From Mixta sp031457955 (GTDB lineage: Bacteria; Pseudomonadota; Gammaproteobacteria; Enterobacterales; Enterobacteriaceae): a stretch of 64,000 nt of DNA. Below are positions 33,074 through 42,500 of this stretch, in pieces; the first letter of the stretch is position 1; each line of letters starts with the position of its first letter. Where the stretch lies: the NCBI RefSeq assembly GCF_031457955.1, contig NZ_JAVDXN010000006.1, forward strand, positions 62,001-126,000, written 5' to 3'. The notes beneath the pieces are model-generated. The model worked only from the letters and a program-made list of their open reading frames with translations, ran no database searches and was not told the DNA's origin. The translations under genes were made by a program, and so were the position numbers.

Positions 33074-34318
33074 CTATTTATAGCGTGCCAGCGCCGCCCC
33101 TTTCGAAAAATAGGCTTTGATGCCGCCCAGAATCGCTTCGGCCACCTGCTGCTGATAGCGCGCCGTACGCAGCTTGCGCTCCTCCGCCGGGTTACTGATA
33201 AACGCCGTCTCCACCAGAATCGACGGAATATCGGGCGCTTTAAGCACCGCAAACCCCGCCTGATCCACGCTGCGCTTATGCAGATGATTCACCTTGCCTA
33301 TGCGCGTCAGCACTTCCTTACCAAACTTCAGGCTATCGGTAATGGTCTGGCTTTGCAGCATATCGAACATCGTATGGTCGAGATAGCGATCGCCACTTTT
33401 ACTGACGCCGCCAATTAAATCCGATTCGTTTTGCGTTTGCGCGAGAAAGCGCGCCGCCGCCGAGGTTGCGCCTTTAGTGGAAAGCGCGAACACCGAAGAA
33501 CCGCGCGCCGCCCGACTGGTAAAGGCGTCGGCGTGAATAGAAACAAACAGATCGGCGCGCTGTTTACGCGCCTTTGCCACGCGCACTTTCAGCGGAATAA
33601 AGACATCCTCATTACGCGTCATATAGGCGCGCATATTCGGCTCTTTATCAATGAGCGCCTTCAGACGACGGCCGATTTTCAGCACGATATCCTTTTCACG
33701 CGTCTTATGCAGGCCATGCGCGCCGGGATCTTCGCCGCCGTGTCCCGGATCGATCATGATAACAATCGGACGGTCGCGTCCTGCTTTGCCGGGCAGCGGC
33801 GCTTCGGCAGGCTGCGTCCGCTCCAGCTCGCCCTGATTGTAATCCTTGAGCAGCGCCAACAGCGGATCGTCCTGCGTATCGTAGGCCGCATAGAGATCCA
33901 CCACTAAGCGATGTTTAAAGCCAGCGACCGGCGCCAGCGTAAACAGGCGCGGCGAGACGTTCTGCTTCAGCTCCAGCACAATACGCACGGTGTTTTGATC
34001 AAACTGGCCCACGCGCGCCGTTTTGATATAGGGATCGTTGCGTTGTACCAGCTGCCCTACCCCTTTCAGCACCCGATTCAGATGCAGATTTTCAATATCG
34101 ATCACCACGCGATCGGGATGGCTCAGGGCAAACTGCTTATATTTCAGGGCCACGCTTGATTCAATGGTCAGGCGGGAATAGCTGGAAGAAGGCCAGATGC
34201 GCACCGCAACAATATGGCTGCTGGCCGCCAGGCCAACCCGGCTCACGCTCAGTAACCACATTGCTCCAGCGCCCTGTAACAGCCGACGACGGCTGATAAC
34301 GGGATGAGATTCGGACAT
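33074..34318 (-). CDS. amiC: N-acetylmuramoyl-L-alanine amidase AmiC
   Basis: Periplasmic zinc amidase that splits septal peptidoglycan for daughter-cell separation. 414 aa (E. coli 417). Twin-arginine signal with SRRRLLQGAGAMWLLSV and cleavage near residue 31; AMIN septum-targeting domain (about 35-150); Amidase_3 domain from about 188 with Zn ligands in IDPGHGGEDPGA, a Glu in KTREKDIVLKI, SIHADAF and catalytic Glu in ILVETAFISN. Divergent from argA across 231 bases. Confidence 0.97.
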   Translation of the reverse strand: MSESHPVISRRRLLQGAGAMWLLSVSRVGLAASSHIVAVRIWPSSSYSRLTIESSVALKYKQFALSHPDRVVIDIENLHLNRVLKGVGQLVQRNDPYIKTARVGQFDQNTVRIVLELKQNVSPRLFTLAPVAGFKHRLVVDLYAAYDTQDDPLLALLKDYNQGELERTQPAEAPLPGKAGRDRPIVIMIDPGHGGEDPGAHGLHKTREKDIVLKIGRRLKALIDKEPNMRAYMTRNEDVFIPLKVRVAKARKQRADLFVSIHADAFTSRAARGSSVFALSTKGATSAAARFLAQTQNESDLIGGVSKSGDRYLDHTMFDMLQSQTITDSLKFGKEVLTRIGKVNHLHKRSVDQAGFAVLKAPDIPSILVETAFISNPAEERKLRTARYQQQVAEAILGGIKAYFSKGAALARYK

Positions 34319-34498
34319 GCCGCTCCAGATACTGTGTTGTGTCTAAAAAAAAGCCAGAAAAAAAAGTGGCGAAAACTTTAACCCAATCGCTTTTATGCTG
34401 TCATCCGGAAAAAACCATTAAATGCAGCCTGTTAAGCTTATTAACCGATTGTGAAAAATGATAAGCGATCATAAAAGCAGCTTGCACTTCAGGCAACA

Positions 34499-34537
34499 AA
34501 AGAATAAAAATACACAAAAACCGAATATTCATGCAAG
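34499..34537 (+). promoter_or_regulatory. Tandem ARG boxes upstream of argA
   Basis: Two 18-bp ArgR half-operator sites with core GAAT-4N-ATTC-A: first core GAATAAAAATACA (GAAT at 34502), second GAATATTCATGCA (GAAT at 34523). Each has one mismatch in the ATTC part, and their 21-base repeat (18 plus 3-base spacer) is the spacing of E. coli ARG-box pairs. They end about 12 bases before the GTG start, so arginine-ArgR repression is expected. Confidence 0.72.
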
Positions 34538-34549
34538 AGAGGGTTTGCC

Positions 34550-35878
34550 GTGAAGGAACGTAGCACCGCACTGGTTCAGGGTTTTCGCCATTCCGTTCCC
34601 TATATCAACGCTCATCGGGACAAGACTTTCGTGATTATGCTCAGTGGCGAAGCGATCGAGCATGAGAACTTCTCCAGCATAATTAACGATATTGGCCTGC
34701 TGCATAGTCTGGGTATCCGGCTGGTGGTGGTGTACGGCGCCCGGCCGCAAATTGATGCTAACCTGGCAGAACATCAGCTGGAGCCGCTTTATCATAAGCA
34801 TACTCGCGTAACCGATGCGCAATCCCTTGAGCTGGTTAAGCAGGCCGCCGGACGTTTACAGCTGGATATCACCGCTCGCCTGTCGATGAGCCTGAGCAAT
34901 ACACCGCTGCAGGGCGCGCATATTAATGTCGTCAGCGGCAATTTTATTATTTCTCAGCCGCTGGGCGTGGACGATGGCATCGACTATTGCCACAGCGGAC
35001 GCATTCGCCGCATTGATGAAGAGGCGATTCATCGCCAGCTCGACAGCGACGCCATTGTACTGATCGGTCCGGTGGCGGTGTCGGTCACCGGCGAAAGTTT
35101 TAATCTGACCTCGGAAGAGGTAGCCACCCAGCTGGCGATCAAACTGCGGGCGGAAAAGATGATCGGCTTCTGCTCTGAACAGGGCGCGACGGATGATGAA
35201 GGCAATATTATTTCTGAACTGTTCCCGAACGATGCGCAGGCGCGCATTGAAACGCTGGAGCAGCGTGGCGACTACCTTTCCGGTACGGTGCGTTTCCTGC
35301 GCGGCGCGGTGAAAGCCTGCCGCAGCGGCGTACGCCGCAGCCATTTAATTAGCTATCAGGAAGATGGCGCGCTGTTGCAGGAGCTGTTCTCCCGTGACGG
35401 CATCGGTACGCAGATTGTGATGGAATCCGCCGAGCAGATCCGCCGCGCCACCATCAACGATATCGGCGGCATTCTGGAGCTCATCCGTCCGCTGGAGCAG
35501 CAGGGCATTCTGGTACGCCGCTCGCGTGAACAGCTGGAGATGGAAATCGATAAATTCACCATTATCGAGCGCGACAATCTGACCATCGCCTGCGTGGCGC
35601 TCTATCCTTTCCCCGATGAGCAGATTGGTGAAATGGCCTGCGTCGCGGTTCACCCGGACTATCGTAGCTCTTCTCGCGGTGAAATGCTGCTGCAGCGCGT
35701 CGCTTTGCAGGCACGCCAGCTGGGGTTGAAAAAGCTGTTTGTGCTAACCACCCGCAGTATTCACTGGTTCCAGGAGCGCGGCTTTACGCCGGTAGATATC
35801 GAGCTATTGCCGGAAAGCAAAAAGCAGATGTATAACTACCAGCGCCGCTCTAAGGTGCTAATGGCTGATTTAACCTGA
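34550..35878 (+). CDS. argA: N-acetylglutamate synthase ArgA
   Basis: First enzyme of arginine synthesis, acetylating glutamate with acetyl-CoA; feedback-inhibited by arginine. 442 aa with a GTG start (VKERSTALVQGFRHSVPYIN), same as the E. coli style. N-terminal amino-acid-kinase fold (about 25-280; GEAIEHENF, VYGARPQID, GPVAVSVTGESFNLTSEE) binding arginine, C-terminal GNAT acetyltransferase (about 295-440; CVAVHPDYRSSSRGEMLLQR). In E. coli recD is its neighbour; here a T6SS cassette is inserted between them. Confidence 0.97.
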   Translation: MKERSTALVQGFRHSVPYINAHRDKTFVIMLSGEAIEHENFSSIINDIGLLHSLGIRLVVVYGARPQIDANLAEHQLEPLYHKHTRVTDAQSLELVKQAAGRLQLDITARLSMSLSNTPLQGAHINVVSGNFIISQPLGVDDGIDYCHSGRIRRIDEEAIHRQLDSDAIVLIGPVAVSVTGESFNLTSEEVATQLAIKLRAEKMIGFCSEQGATDDEGNIISELFPNDAQARIETLEQRGDYLSGTVRFLRGAVKACRSGVRRSHLISYQEDGALLQELFSRDGIGTQIVMESAEQIRRATINDIGGILELIRPLEQQGILVRRSREQLEMEIDKFTIIERDNLTIACVALYPFPDEQIGEMACVAVHPDYRSSSRGEMLLQRVALQARQLGLKKLFVLTTRSIHWFQERGFTPVDIELLPESKKQMYNYQRRSKVLMADLT

Positions 35879-35925
35879 CTTCTTAGCAAATAGCGACTGG
35901 CGCAGCCTGGGCTGTGCCTGTTCAT

Positions 35926-36441
35926 TCAGGCGGGATCCCAGCGTTTCCGACAGGATAAAGTATTAAGCCAGGCGGTTTGTTTATCGCTATCTCTATCCGT
36001 AAGGTTTTCAAGGCAAAGTAAGCCATACCCTTGTTTAGTCATGATAATGCCGATGCCGATAATTGATCCTTTCTCCGCTTTGATACGCTGCCACTCCTGC
36101 TCAGGCAAACGTAACCTCACCGGCTGATTCACCAGCTTTGGCTCTGAGCCATTTAATATCACTCCCTCAATCAATACGGGATCGGGATAGCCAGAGATTA
36201 ACGATGGCGATCTTCCTGGTTTAAGTGAAGAAATAATCTCCTCTTCTTTTTTTTCTTTTTTTACTTCAACAATAATTTTTTTTTGCGGATGTAACATTTC
36301 TACGCCCTTAAACATGGCGTTTTCCGCTGTTATGTCTATTGGTCGTGTTAAAAACGAAGCCATACTCCCCCGGCAAAAAAGTGCGAAAATCGTTAAAACC
36401 ATTGCAGCTTTTAATACATCACAATACTTATAGCATATCAA
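35926..36441 (-). CDS. Putative periplasmic immunity protein (T6SS cassette)
   Basis: 171-aa product of unknown family. A hydrophobic signal-like segment (about residues 10-25, AAMVLTIFALFCRGSMA) suggests Sec export, then a Lys/Glu-rich stretch (KKIIVEVKKEKKEEE) and a mixed C-terminal domain with two Cys (GYGLLCLENL, NTLSCRKRW) able to form a disulfide in the periplasm. The start is TTG at 36441, with AGGAGG eight bases upstream; it overlaps the end of the effector frame by 14 bases, implying coupling. Position after hcp and a peptidase-like gene, plus export, makes an immunity role plausible. No sequence recognised. Confidence 0.5.
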   Translation of the reverse strand: MICYKYCDVLKAAMVLTIFALFCRGSMASFLTRPIDITAENAMFKGVEMLHPQKKIIVEVKKEKKEEEIISSLKPGRSPSLISGYPDPVLIEGVILNGSEPKLVNQPVRLRLPEQEWQRIKAEKGSIIGIGIIMTKQGYGLLCLENLTDRDSDKQTAWLNTLSCRKRWDPA

Positions 36442-36999
36442 TGCTGAACCCTCCTGGCTCAGGTGTGAATCCCAAAAAGCCAGAAAAAGAACGGAACTGA
36501 CCTTCCCTTATTGCTATCAGCTGATGGTATAAATTGTCAGGCGTATCGATCCCGGGTATGGCAGAGGGCAGAACGCCTGCCTTATTAAAGGCCAGACTGG
36601 CATGAGTAGAGCAGTTATTGCCTAAAAGGCTAAAGCTTCCAGGATGATGCTTCATTTCATTCCATGCAGCAGCAAAAAGCATGGATTCTGCTTTGGATAC
36701 TTTAATTAGCAGTAAGGTGATGCCAAATTATATTTTTTAGCAACTACAGCATCAACATAATGGATCCTGCCGTAAATGCCGGAGGCAAAATCGTCATAGG
36801 TCATAACAACGCCGTCCATTCCCATCCCAGTGGAAGCTGATACCCCCAGATAGCCTGCACCTGTACCGTAAAACCCTACAGGCGATCCATCGCTTAACAC
36901 ACAATCAGCATGTTGTTCTAACAGGTCTGGTACATGTGCGGGAAGACGTTTACCACGAACAATTAAGCCGATTTCATTATCAACGATGATTTTTCCCAT
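36428..36999 (-). pseudogene. T6SS cassette effector candidate, permuted papain-like peptidase, frameshifted
   Basis: Two overlapping frames read as one protein. Frame A starts at ATG 36999, four bases after the hcp stop (MGKIIVDNEIGLIVRGKRLP), and contains LLEQHADCVLSDGSPVGFYG with a candidate catalytic His near residue 31; it stops at 36706-36708. Frame B, open from 36727, carries ITLLLIKVSKAESMLFAAAW, NEMKHHPGSFSLLGNNCSTH with candidate catalytic Cys, and ends at 36428. One inserted T in TTT (complement of 36725-36727) joins them into about 190 aa (YNFGITLLLIKVSKAE at the joint). His-first, Cys-late order matches permuted NlpC/P60-YiiX-like cysteine peptidases/amidases. Other possibilities: two separate proteins or a sequencing error. 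Confidence 0.6.
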
Positions 37000-37001
37000 G
37001 G

Positions 37002-37487
37002 TCACGCTGTGACTTTATTCTGTTTTATATCAAATCCCATCGCAACTTCAGCGCCTTTCACGCCGTTGCTCATCTGCTTCCAATAATGAATTTCTATCGC
37101 TGCAGCCTGGAAGTTATAAGTCACTAACGTCTGACTTCCATTTGATCCGCCGATATTCACATCAGTTATTAATGTATCTTTTAATATAAATGATGCGTAT
37201 TCCATTGATTTTCCGCCGCCAGCCTTACAAAGTGAAACGTATACATCTTTAATATGGTGGCCAGTAACACACATTTTCATTAATGTCGGCGTCGCGTTAT
37301 CGATCGCGGCGACTACGCTGAGATCTTTAAAATCAACCTTGCCCGCGCCACCTCCGCCGCCTCTATAGTTACTTACCTGCTGAGAAGCCCCCCAGTTAAC
37401 AGAAAATATATCTATCCATTCCTTGTGATTCGCCTCTACACATTCACCAGCAACCCCTGCAACGCGTAAATAAAAAGAATTTGACAT
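37002..37487 (-). CDS. hcp: Hcp family type VI secretion tube/effector-carrier protein
   Basis: 161 aa, the usual Hcp length. Hcp forms hexameric rings stacked into the T6SS tube and also carries small effectors in its lumen. Recognised by the Hcp1-family pattern: a short N-terminal strand (FYLRVAGVAGECVE), WIDIFSVNWGASQQVSN, a Gly-rich loop (RGGGGGAGKVDFKDLSV), the TPTLMKMCVTGHHIKDV block, ILKDTLITDVNIGG and a C-terminal IEIHYWKQ. Strong AGGAAGG site before the ATG. No other T6SS structural genes are in the window, so this is an orphan hcp that must depend on an apparatus encoded elsewhere. The downstream effector-like frame begins 4 bases after its stop. Confidence 0.92.
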   Translation of the reverse strand: MSNSFYLRVAGVAGECVEANHKEWIDIFSVNWGASQQVSNYRGGGGGAGKVDFKDLSVVAAIDNATPTLMKMCVTGHHIKDVYVSLCKAGGGKSMEYASFILKDTLITDVNIGGSNGSQTLVTYNFQAAAIEIHYWKQMSNGVKGAEVAMGFDIKQNKVTA

Positions 37488-37619
37488 ATATCCTTCCTGG
37501 AAACTTAAAGCGACATTCCAATGAGGTTAATATATATCCATTGAGCGAGGCATGAATGTTAAGCAATATATAAATTTCTTTTTTTAATTAGCCAGCTAAA
37601 CATTTAATAATTCATCGAC

Positions 37620-37659
37620 AACAGCGTAATCTCATACTTTAAGATATTACGCTGTTTTT
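37620..37659 (+). repeat. Long hairpin between recD and hcp
   Basis: AACAGCGTAAT (37620-37630) and ATTACGCTGTT (37646-37656) pair perfectly, with TTT following on the plus strand. No plus-strand gene leads into it, so as a terminator it faces the wrong way for recD; it may mark the boundary of the inserted cassette. Confidence 0.45.
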
Positions 37660-37681
37660 CGAAGTGAGATAAAAGTGGGAA

Positions 37682-39541
37682 TTAAAGATCGAACGTCTCA
37701 GTACAGGGAGCGCTCAGACGCTCCACTAATCCGCTGCGGCGCTGGGTACGCACGGCAACCGCACGCGCAAAGATTTGTCGATCGGTATAGAGCGTTAGCT
37801 GGCTGCGCGCGCGAGTAATGGCGGTATAGACCAACTCACGCGTTAGCACCGGCAAATAGTGATTCGGCAACACCAGCGCCGTATGCTCAAACTCCGATCC
37901 CTGCGATTTATGCACCGTCATCGCCCAGGCGGTATCGTGCGGCGGTAAACGGCTTGGCTGTACCGCCTTAATCGAGCCGTCCGGCAGCGGGAAAAAGACC
38001 TTCAGCGCGCCGCTGGCATCATTCATGGCAACGCCAATATCGCCGTTAAACAGCCCCAGCGCGCTATCATTGCGTGCAATCATCACCGGCCGCCCCACAT
38101 ACCAGCGGCTTTGCGCTTGCGGCCGCCGAATTCGGCGCTGCTTCAGCAGCTGACGTTCAATACGTTCATTTAAACCCGCTACGCCAAACGGCCCTTCACG
38201 CAGCGCGCAGAGCAGCCGGTAACGGGCGAAGGCCGCCAGCACTTTATCCGCCTCCGCATCGCTTTGCAGCAGCGACAGATAGTCGTCGTAACCGGCAATA
38301 CCCTGCTCCAACAACTGCTGGTAATGTTCGGCGCTGCTTAGCTCGCTGCGACAAATATCAGCAAAGCCCGCGCCAAAAACCTTTTCCGCCGCTTTGGCAT
38401 CGCCTGCGTTCACGGCCTGCGCCAGCTGTCCGATGCCGGAGCGGGCATCGAAACGATAGCTCTTGCGCAGCAGGCAGATACTGTCGCGTACGTTGGGCAT
38501 ATCGTCACCGTCCGCGCCGTCCAGCTCACAGCCGGTGAGCTGCGCCAGCTGCCGGGCGCGAGCCGTGCTGTAGCCCGCTTCGGCGCAGCGACAGATATCG
38601 CCCAGTACCGCGCCTGCTTCAACCGAAGCCAGCTGATCGCGATCGCCAAGGAAAATCACCCGCGCATGTTTCGGCAACGCGGCAATCAGATTCGCCATCA
38701 TCGGCAAATCCACCATTGAGGCTTCATCCACCACCAGCACATCAAGGTGCAGCGGGTTACCGGCGTGGTAACGCAGGCGCTGACTGTTGGGCTGCGCGCC
38801 CAGTAAACGGTGCAGCGTGGTGGCATCATCAGGAAAGGCGCTGCGCTCCGCGTCGCTTAGCGTTAATGCCTGTAACGCCTTACCCAGCGACTCGGTTAAT
38901 CGCGCCGCCGCTTTGCCGGTTGGCGCCGCCAGACGAATACGCAATTTCTGCTGAGAAAGGCGAATCAGCGCTGCCAACATTTTCGCGACGGTAGTGGTTT
39001 TACCGGTGCCAGGGCCGCCGGAAATCACGGAAATATGCCGGGTAATCGCCACGGCAGCGGCAATTTTCTGCCAGTCGTCAGGACGTTCGCCAAACAGCTC
39101 ATTTAATATCTGCTGCAAATCGGCGTCGTTAAACGCAGGCACCGCCTGCTCGGTAGCGATAAAGCGCGCCACATGCCCTTCTCCGCGCCACATCCGATGC
39201 AGATAGAGCCGTTGCTGCGCCAGCACCAGCGGCGTCGGCTTTGAGCCATCGCTGACGGCATGACTTTGCAGCAGCAAACGCTGCCAATCTTCCGGCTGCC
39301 CAACCGTTTGCCAGATCTCGGCCGCCAGCTCCGGCTGCCGACCGGCGAACAGCTGCCCGTCACGAAGATGGTCGAGCGGCAGACAGACATGCCCTTCGCC
39401 CGCCTCGGCGCTCACGCAGGCCGCCGCCAGCATCAGCGCCGGTTGTTGATCGTCCGCCAACATATGGGCGAACTGCAAATCCAGTGGGCGTATCAGGCGC
39501 TTATCCACCGCCTCACGCAGCAACTCGCTTATTTTTCTCAT
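37682..39541 (-). CDS. recD: Exodeoxyribonuclease V subunit alpha RecD
   Basis: Fast 5'-3' SF1B helicase subunit of RecBCD that regulates nuclease activity at Chi. 619 aa (E. coli 608). Walker A with K181 in ISGGPGTGKTTT, VVDEASMVDLPM as motif II, IFLGDRDQLASVEAG motif III and WAMTVHKSQGSEFEH motif V. ATG at 39541 overlaps the recB stop (ATGA). Last gene of the ptrA-recB-recD operon; downstream argA is displaced by the hcp cassette. Confidence 0.97.
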   Translation of the reverse strand: MRKISELLREAVDKRLIRPLDLQFAHMLADDQQPALMLAAACVSAEAGEGHVCLPLDHLRDGQLFAGRQPELAAEIWQTVGQPEDWQRLLLQSHAVSDGSKPTPLVLAQQRLYLHRMWRGEGHVARFIATEQAVPAFNDADLQQILNELFGERPDDWQKIAAAVAITRHISVISGGPGTGKTTTVAKMLAALIRLSQQKLRIRLAAPTGKAAARLTESLGKALQALTLSDAERSAFPDDATTLHRLLGAQPNSQRLRYHAGNPLHLDVLVVDEASMVDLPMMANLIAALPKHARVIFLGDRDQLASVEAGAVLGDICRCAEAGYSTARARQLAQLTGCELDGADGDDMPNVRDSICLLRKSYRFDARSGIGQLAQAVNAGDAKAAEKVFGAGFADICRSELSSAEHYQQLLEQGIAGYDDYLSLLQSDAEADKVLAAFARYRLLCALREGPFGVAGLNERIERQLLKQRRIRRPQAQSRWYVGRPVMIARNDSALGLFNGDIGVAMNDASGALKVFFPLPDGSIKAVQPSRLPPHDTAWAMTVHKSQGSEFEHTALVLPNHYLPVLTRELVYTAITRARSQLTLYTDRQIFARAVAVRTQRRSGLVERLSAPCTETFDL

Positions 39542-42500
39542 TTCGCTTCCACCTTGTCTCCGGTAAACAGGCGATCCAGCGCCATGACAAAATCTGCAGA
39601 GGGACGGTGATGAAACACGCCGTTCTCACTGGCGCTGCCGTCCATTCCGCGTAAAAACAGGTAAAACACGCCGCCGAAGTGGCGCTGATAATCGTAATCC
39701 GCCACACGATGACGCAAATAGCGGTGCAGCGCCAGCGTATAGAGCTGATACTGCAAATCGTAACGGTGGCCGATCATCGCCTCCGCCATCGCCTGCGGCG
39801 TATAGGCCGCGCTCTCTTCACCCAGCCAGTTAGACTTATAATCCAGCAGGTAATATTTTCCCTGCCAGCAAAAAACCAGGTCGATAAAGCCTTTCAGCAT
39901 TCCCTGCACCTGCTGGAAATTCAGCTCCGGCGCGCGCGCCGACAGGCTGTCGTGCTGGCGCATCACCGCATCCAGCGCTGGCGCGGTCAGCAGCTGGTGC
40001 ATCGGCAGGTAAAATTCCAGTTCCACCAGATAGCGGCCCGGCGTTAGCCCTGCCAGGTGAATGCCTTGCTGGTTAAGCGGCGTTTGCAATACCCGGCCGA
40101 TCCAGTCGGAAAGCATCGGTAGCCACTGCTCGCCAAAACCGGCCAGCTGCAGCTGCTCCGCCAGCCAGGTTTCCTCCGGCGGCTGGTTAAAATCCAGCGT
40201 TTCAAACAGGCCATGCAGAAAGGTGCCCGGCGACGCGCCGCGCGGAAAGGTATGCGGCGTCAACGCTGGTGCAGCCACTTCAGCGGTTTCGCCTGCCGCG
40301 TCGATATCGAAACGCGGCGCCAGATCGAGCGCCACCGTCGGGCCGTGCTGTTGCAGGCCGGAGTAGCTGGTTACGCGCCAGTGATCCTGCAAGGGACGGG
40401 TGATCACCAGGCTATCCAGCTGCGGCATACGATCGCCTTCCGGCTGCCAGCGCCCTTCCGCCGCCTCTTCCGGCATCATCACTTCTACCGCATCGTTGCT
40501 GAGATCATGCAGCGCTTGCTGTAGGCCGCTGGCGTTCAGCGCCTCGCCGCGCTGGACCAGATAACCCACCGCGCTTTTGTGCAGGTCACTGTTGCCCTCT
40601 TTCTTACGATTGCCCTTGATCAACGGCGCCATGCCGATGCTGCAATGATAAACCGAGCGGGTCAGCGCCACATACAGCAGGCGCAAATCCTCCGCCAGCC
40701 GCTCCTGTTCCGCCAGCGCCAGGCTCTCTTCATCATCGCTTAAATCCAGCAGCGCCTGAAACGTTTGGCGATCGTGATACAGCCCCTGCGCCGCTTCGCG
40801 GAAGTTAGCGGCAAACGGCAGCCAGACCAGCGGGTATTCCAGCCCTTTTGATTTATGGATCGTCACGATCTGCACCAGGTGACGATCGCTTTCAAGGCGC
40901 AGCTGCTGACTGGCCGCCTGATGATTAGGCTGCGCGATTTGCTGCGCCAGCCAGCGCACCAGCGCATGTTCGCTATCCAGCTGTGCGGCAGCTTCCTGCA
41001 ACAGCTCGCCCAGGTGCAGCAGATCGGTCAGCCGCCGTTCGCCGCTTTCAGAGGCCAGCAGGTTTTCCGCGATATGGCGACGGGTCATCAGCTCACGCAG
41101 CATGGGCAACACGCCGCGCTGCTGCCAGCGCTGGCGATAGGCGGCAAACTCCTCAACCAGCATGTCCCAGCGATCTTCATCCTGACTCATCGCATCAATG
41201 GTGACCGCATCCAGCCCTAAAATGCTGGTCGCCAGCGCGCTGCGCAGGGTGCGTTCCAGCTCCGGAGCCAGCACCGCCTGCAGCAGCCACAGCAGTTCAC
41301 GCGCTTCCGGCGTGGTAAACACGCTATCGCGATTGGATAAATAGACTGAAGGAATATTCAGGTTTTCCAGCGCATCACGAATAACGGCAGCCTCGCTGCG
41401 GCTGCGCACCAGAACGGTAATATCCGAGGCGCTGACCGCACGCCGATCGCCCTGCTTGCCCACCAGCGCCTCGCCTCGCAGGCCAGCCTGTAGCCAGTGA
41501 AGGATTTCGGCTGCACACTGGCGCGCCATCCACTGCTGATATTCGCTAACGCCCACGCCTTCGCCGGGCTGCAGCCAGAAGCGCAGCGCTGGCTGCTCCG
41601 CCCCGTTCAGATGAAAACCGCGCGTTTCATTGGGCGGCGCGGCATTAACCTCAATAAAGGGGATCTGACTGAATAAGAACGGGTTATCCAGCCGGGAAAA
41701 GAGTTGATTAACGCTGGCGACCATCGCTGGCGATGAACGCCAGTTGGTGTCCAGCGTGTAGTGAGCGCTGATTTCCCCACGGGCGCGCATATAGGTAAAA
41801 ATATCCGCGCCGCGAAAAGCGTAAATAGCCTGCTTGGGATCGCCAATCAACAGCAGCGCGTTTTCCGGCTGCGCAATATAGAGACGCCGAAAAATACGAT
41901 ACTGCTGTGGGTCGGTATCCTGGAATTCATCGATCAGCGCCACCGGATAGCGGGCGCGAATCGCCTCCGCCAGCAGATCGCCGCCAGGCTGATGTAGCGC
42001 CTCATCCAGACGGCTAAGCAGATCGTCGAAGCCGAGCAGCGCCCGCAGCTTTTTCTCTCGGCGGGTTGCCAGGCGAATCTCATCCAGCGCGCGGGCGATA
42101 ATCAGATCGCGTAATGAAAGCGGCTCGGCGAAAAAGGCATCCACCTCCGCAAATAATGGATGCCGCGGCGGCTCGCCTTTTTTGGTTTTTTCCAGCAGTA
42201 CGCTCTGACGGAAACGCGCCAGATCTTTCGGCACCGCGTAGCCCAGCGTCTCTTCTTCAACCCAGGCCGCCACGTTATTTAGCCAGGCAGGTAAATGCTT
42301 ACTGCTGTAACTGCGCTTATCCACGCCCGATTTTTCAATCAGCTCGCGCAGGTCCGCTGCCGCTGCCCGCCATTGCGCCTTCAGGTTATCGATGCGTGCC
42401 ACGATCTTTTCATGGCGCTGCGCCAGCGTCTCTTCGCTATCCGGCGCATATTTTAACGCGGGCGATTCGCCATGCAGCCAGGGGGTTAAGGTGGAGAGGA

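Noticed and set aside
36733..36738. Programmed -1 frameshift at the A6 run in the effector
   Set aside because: The downstream frame has a TAA (36728-36730) after this run, so slipping here would stop at once; any shift must occur between 36727 and 36706, where no classical slippery heptamer is seen.
37620..37659. Hairpin as the recD terminator
   Set aside because: The T-tract lies on the plus-strand side, the wrong orientation for the leftward recD transcript.
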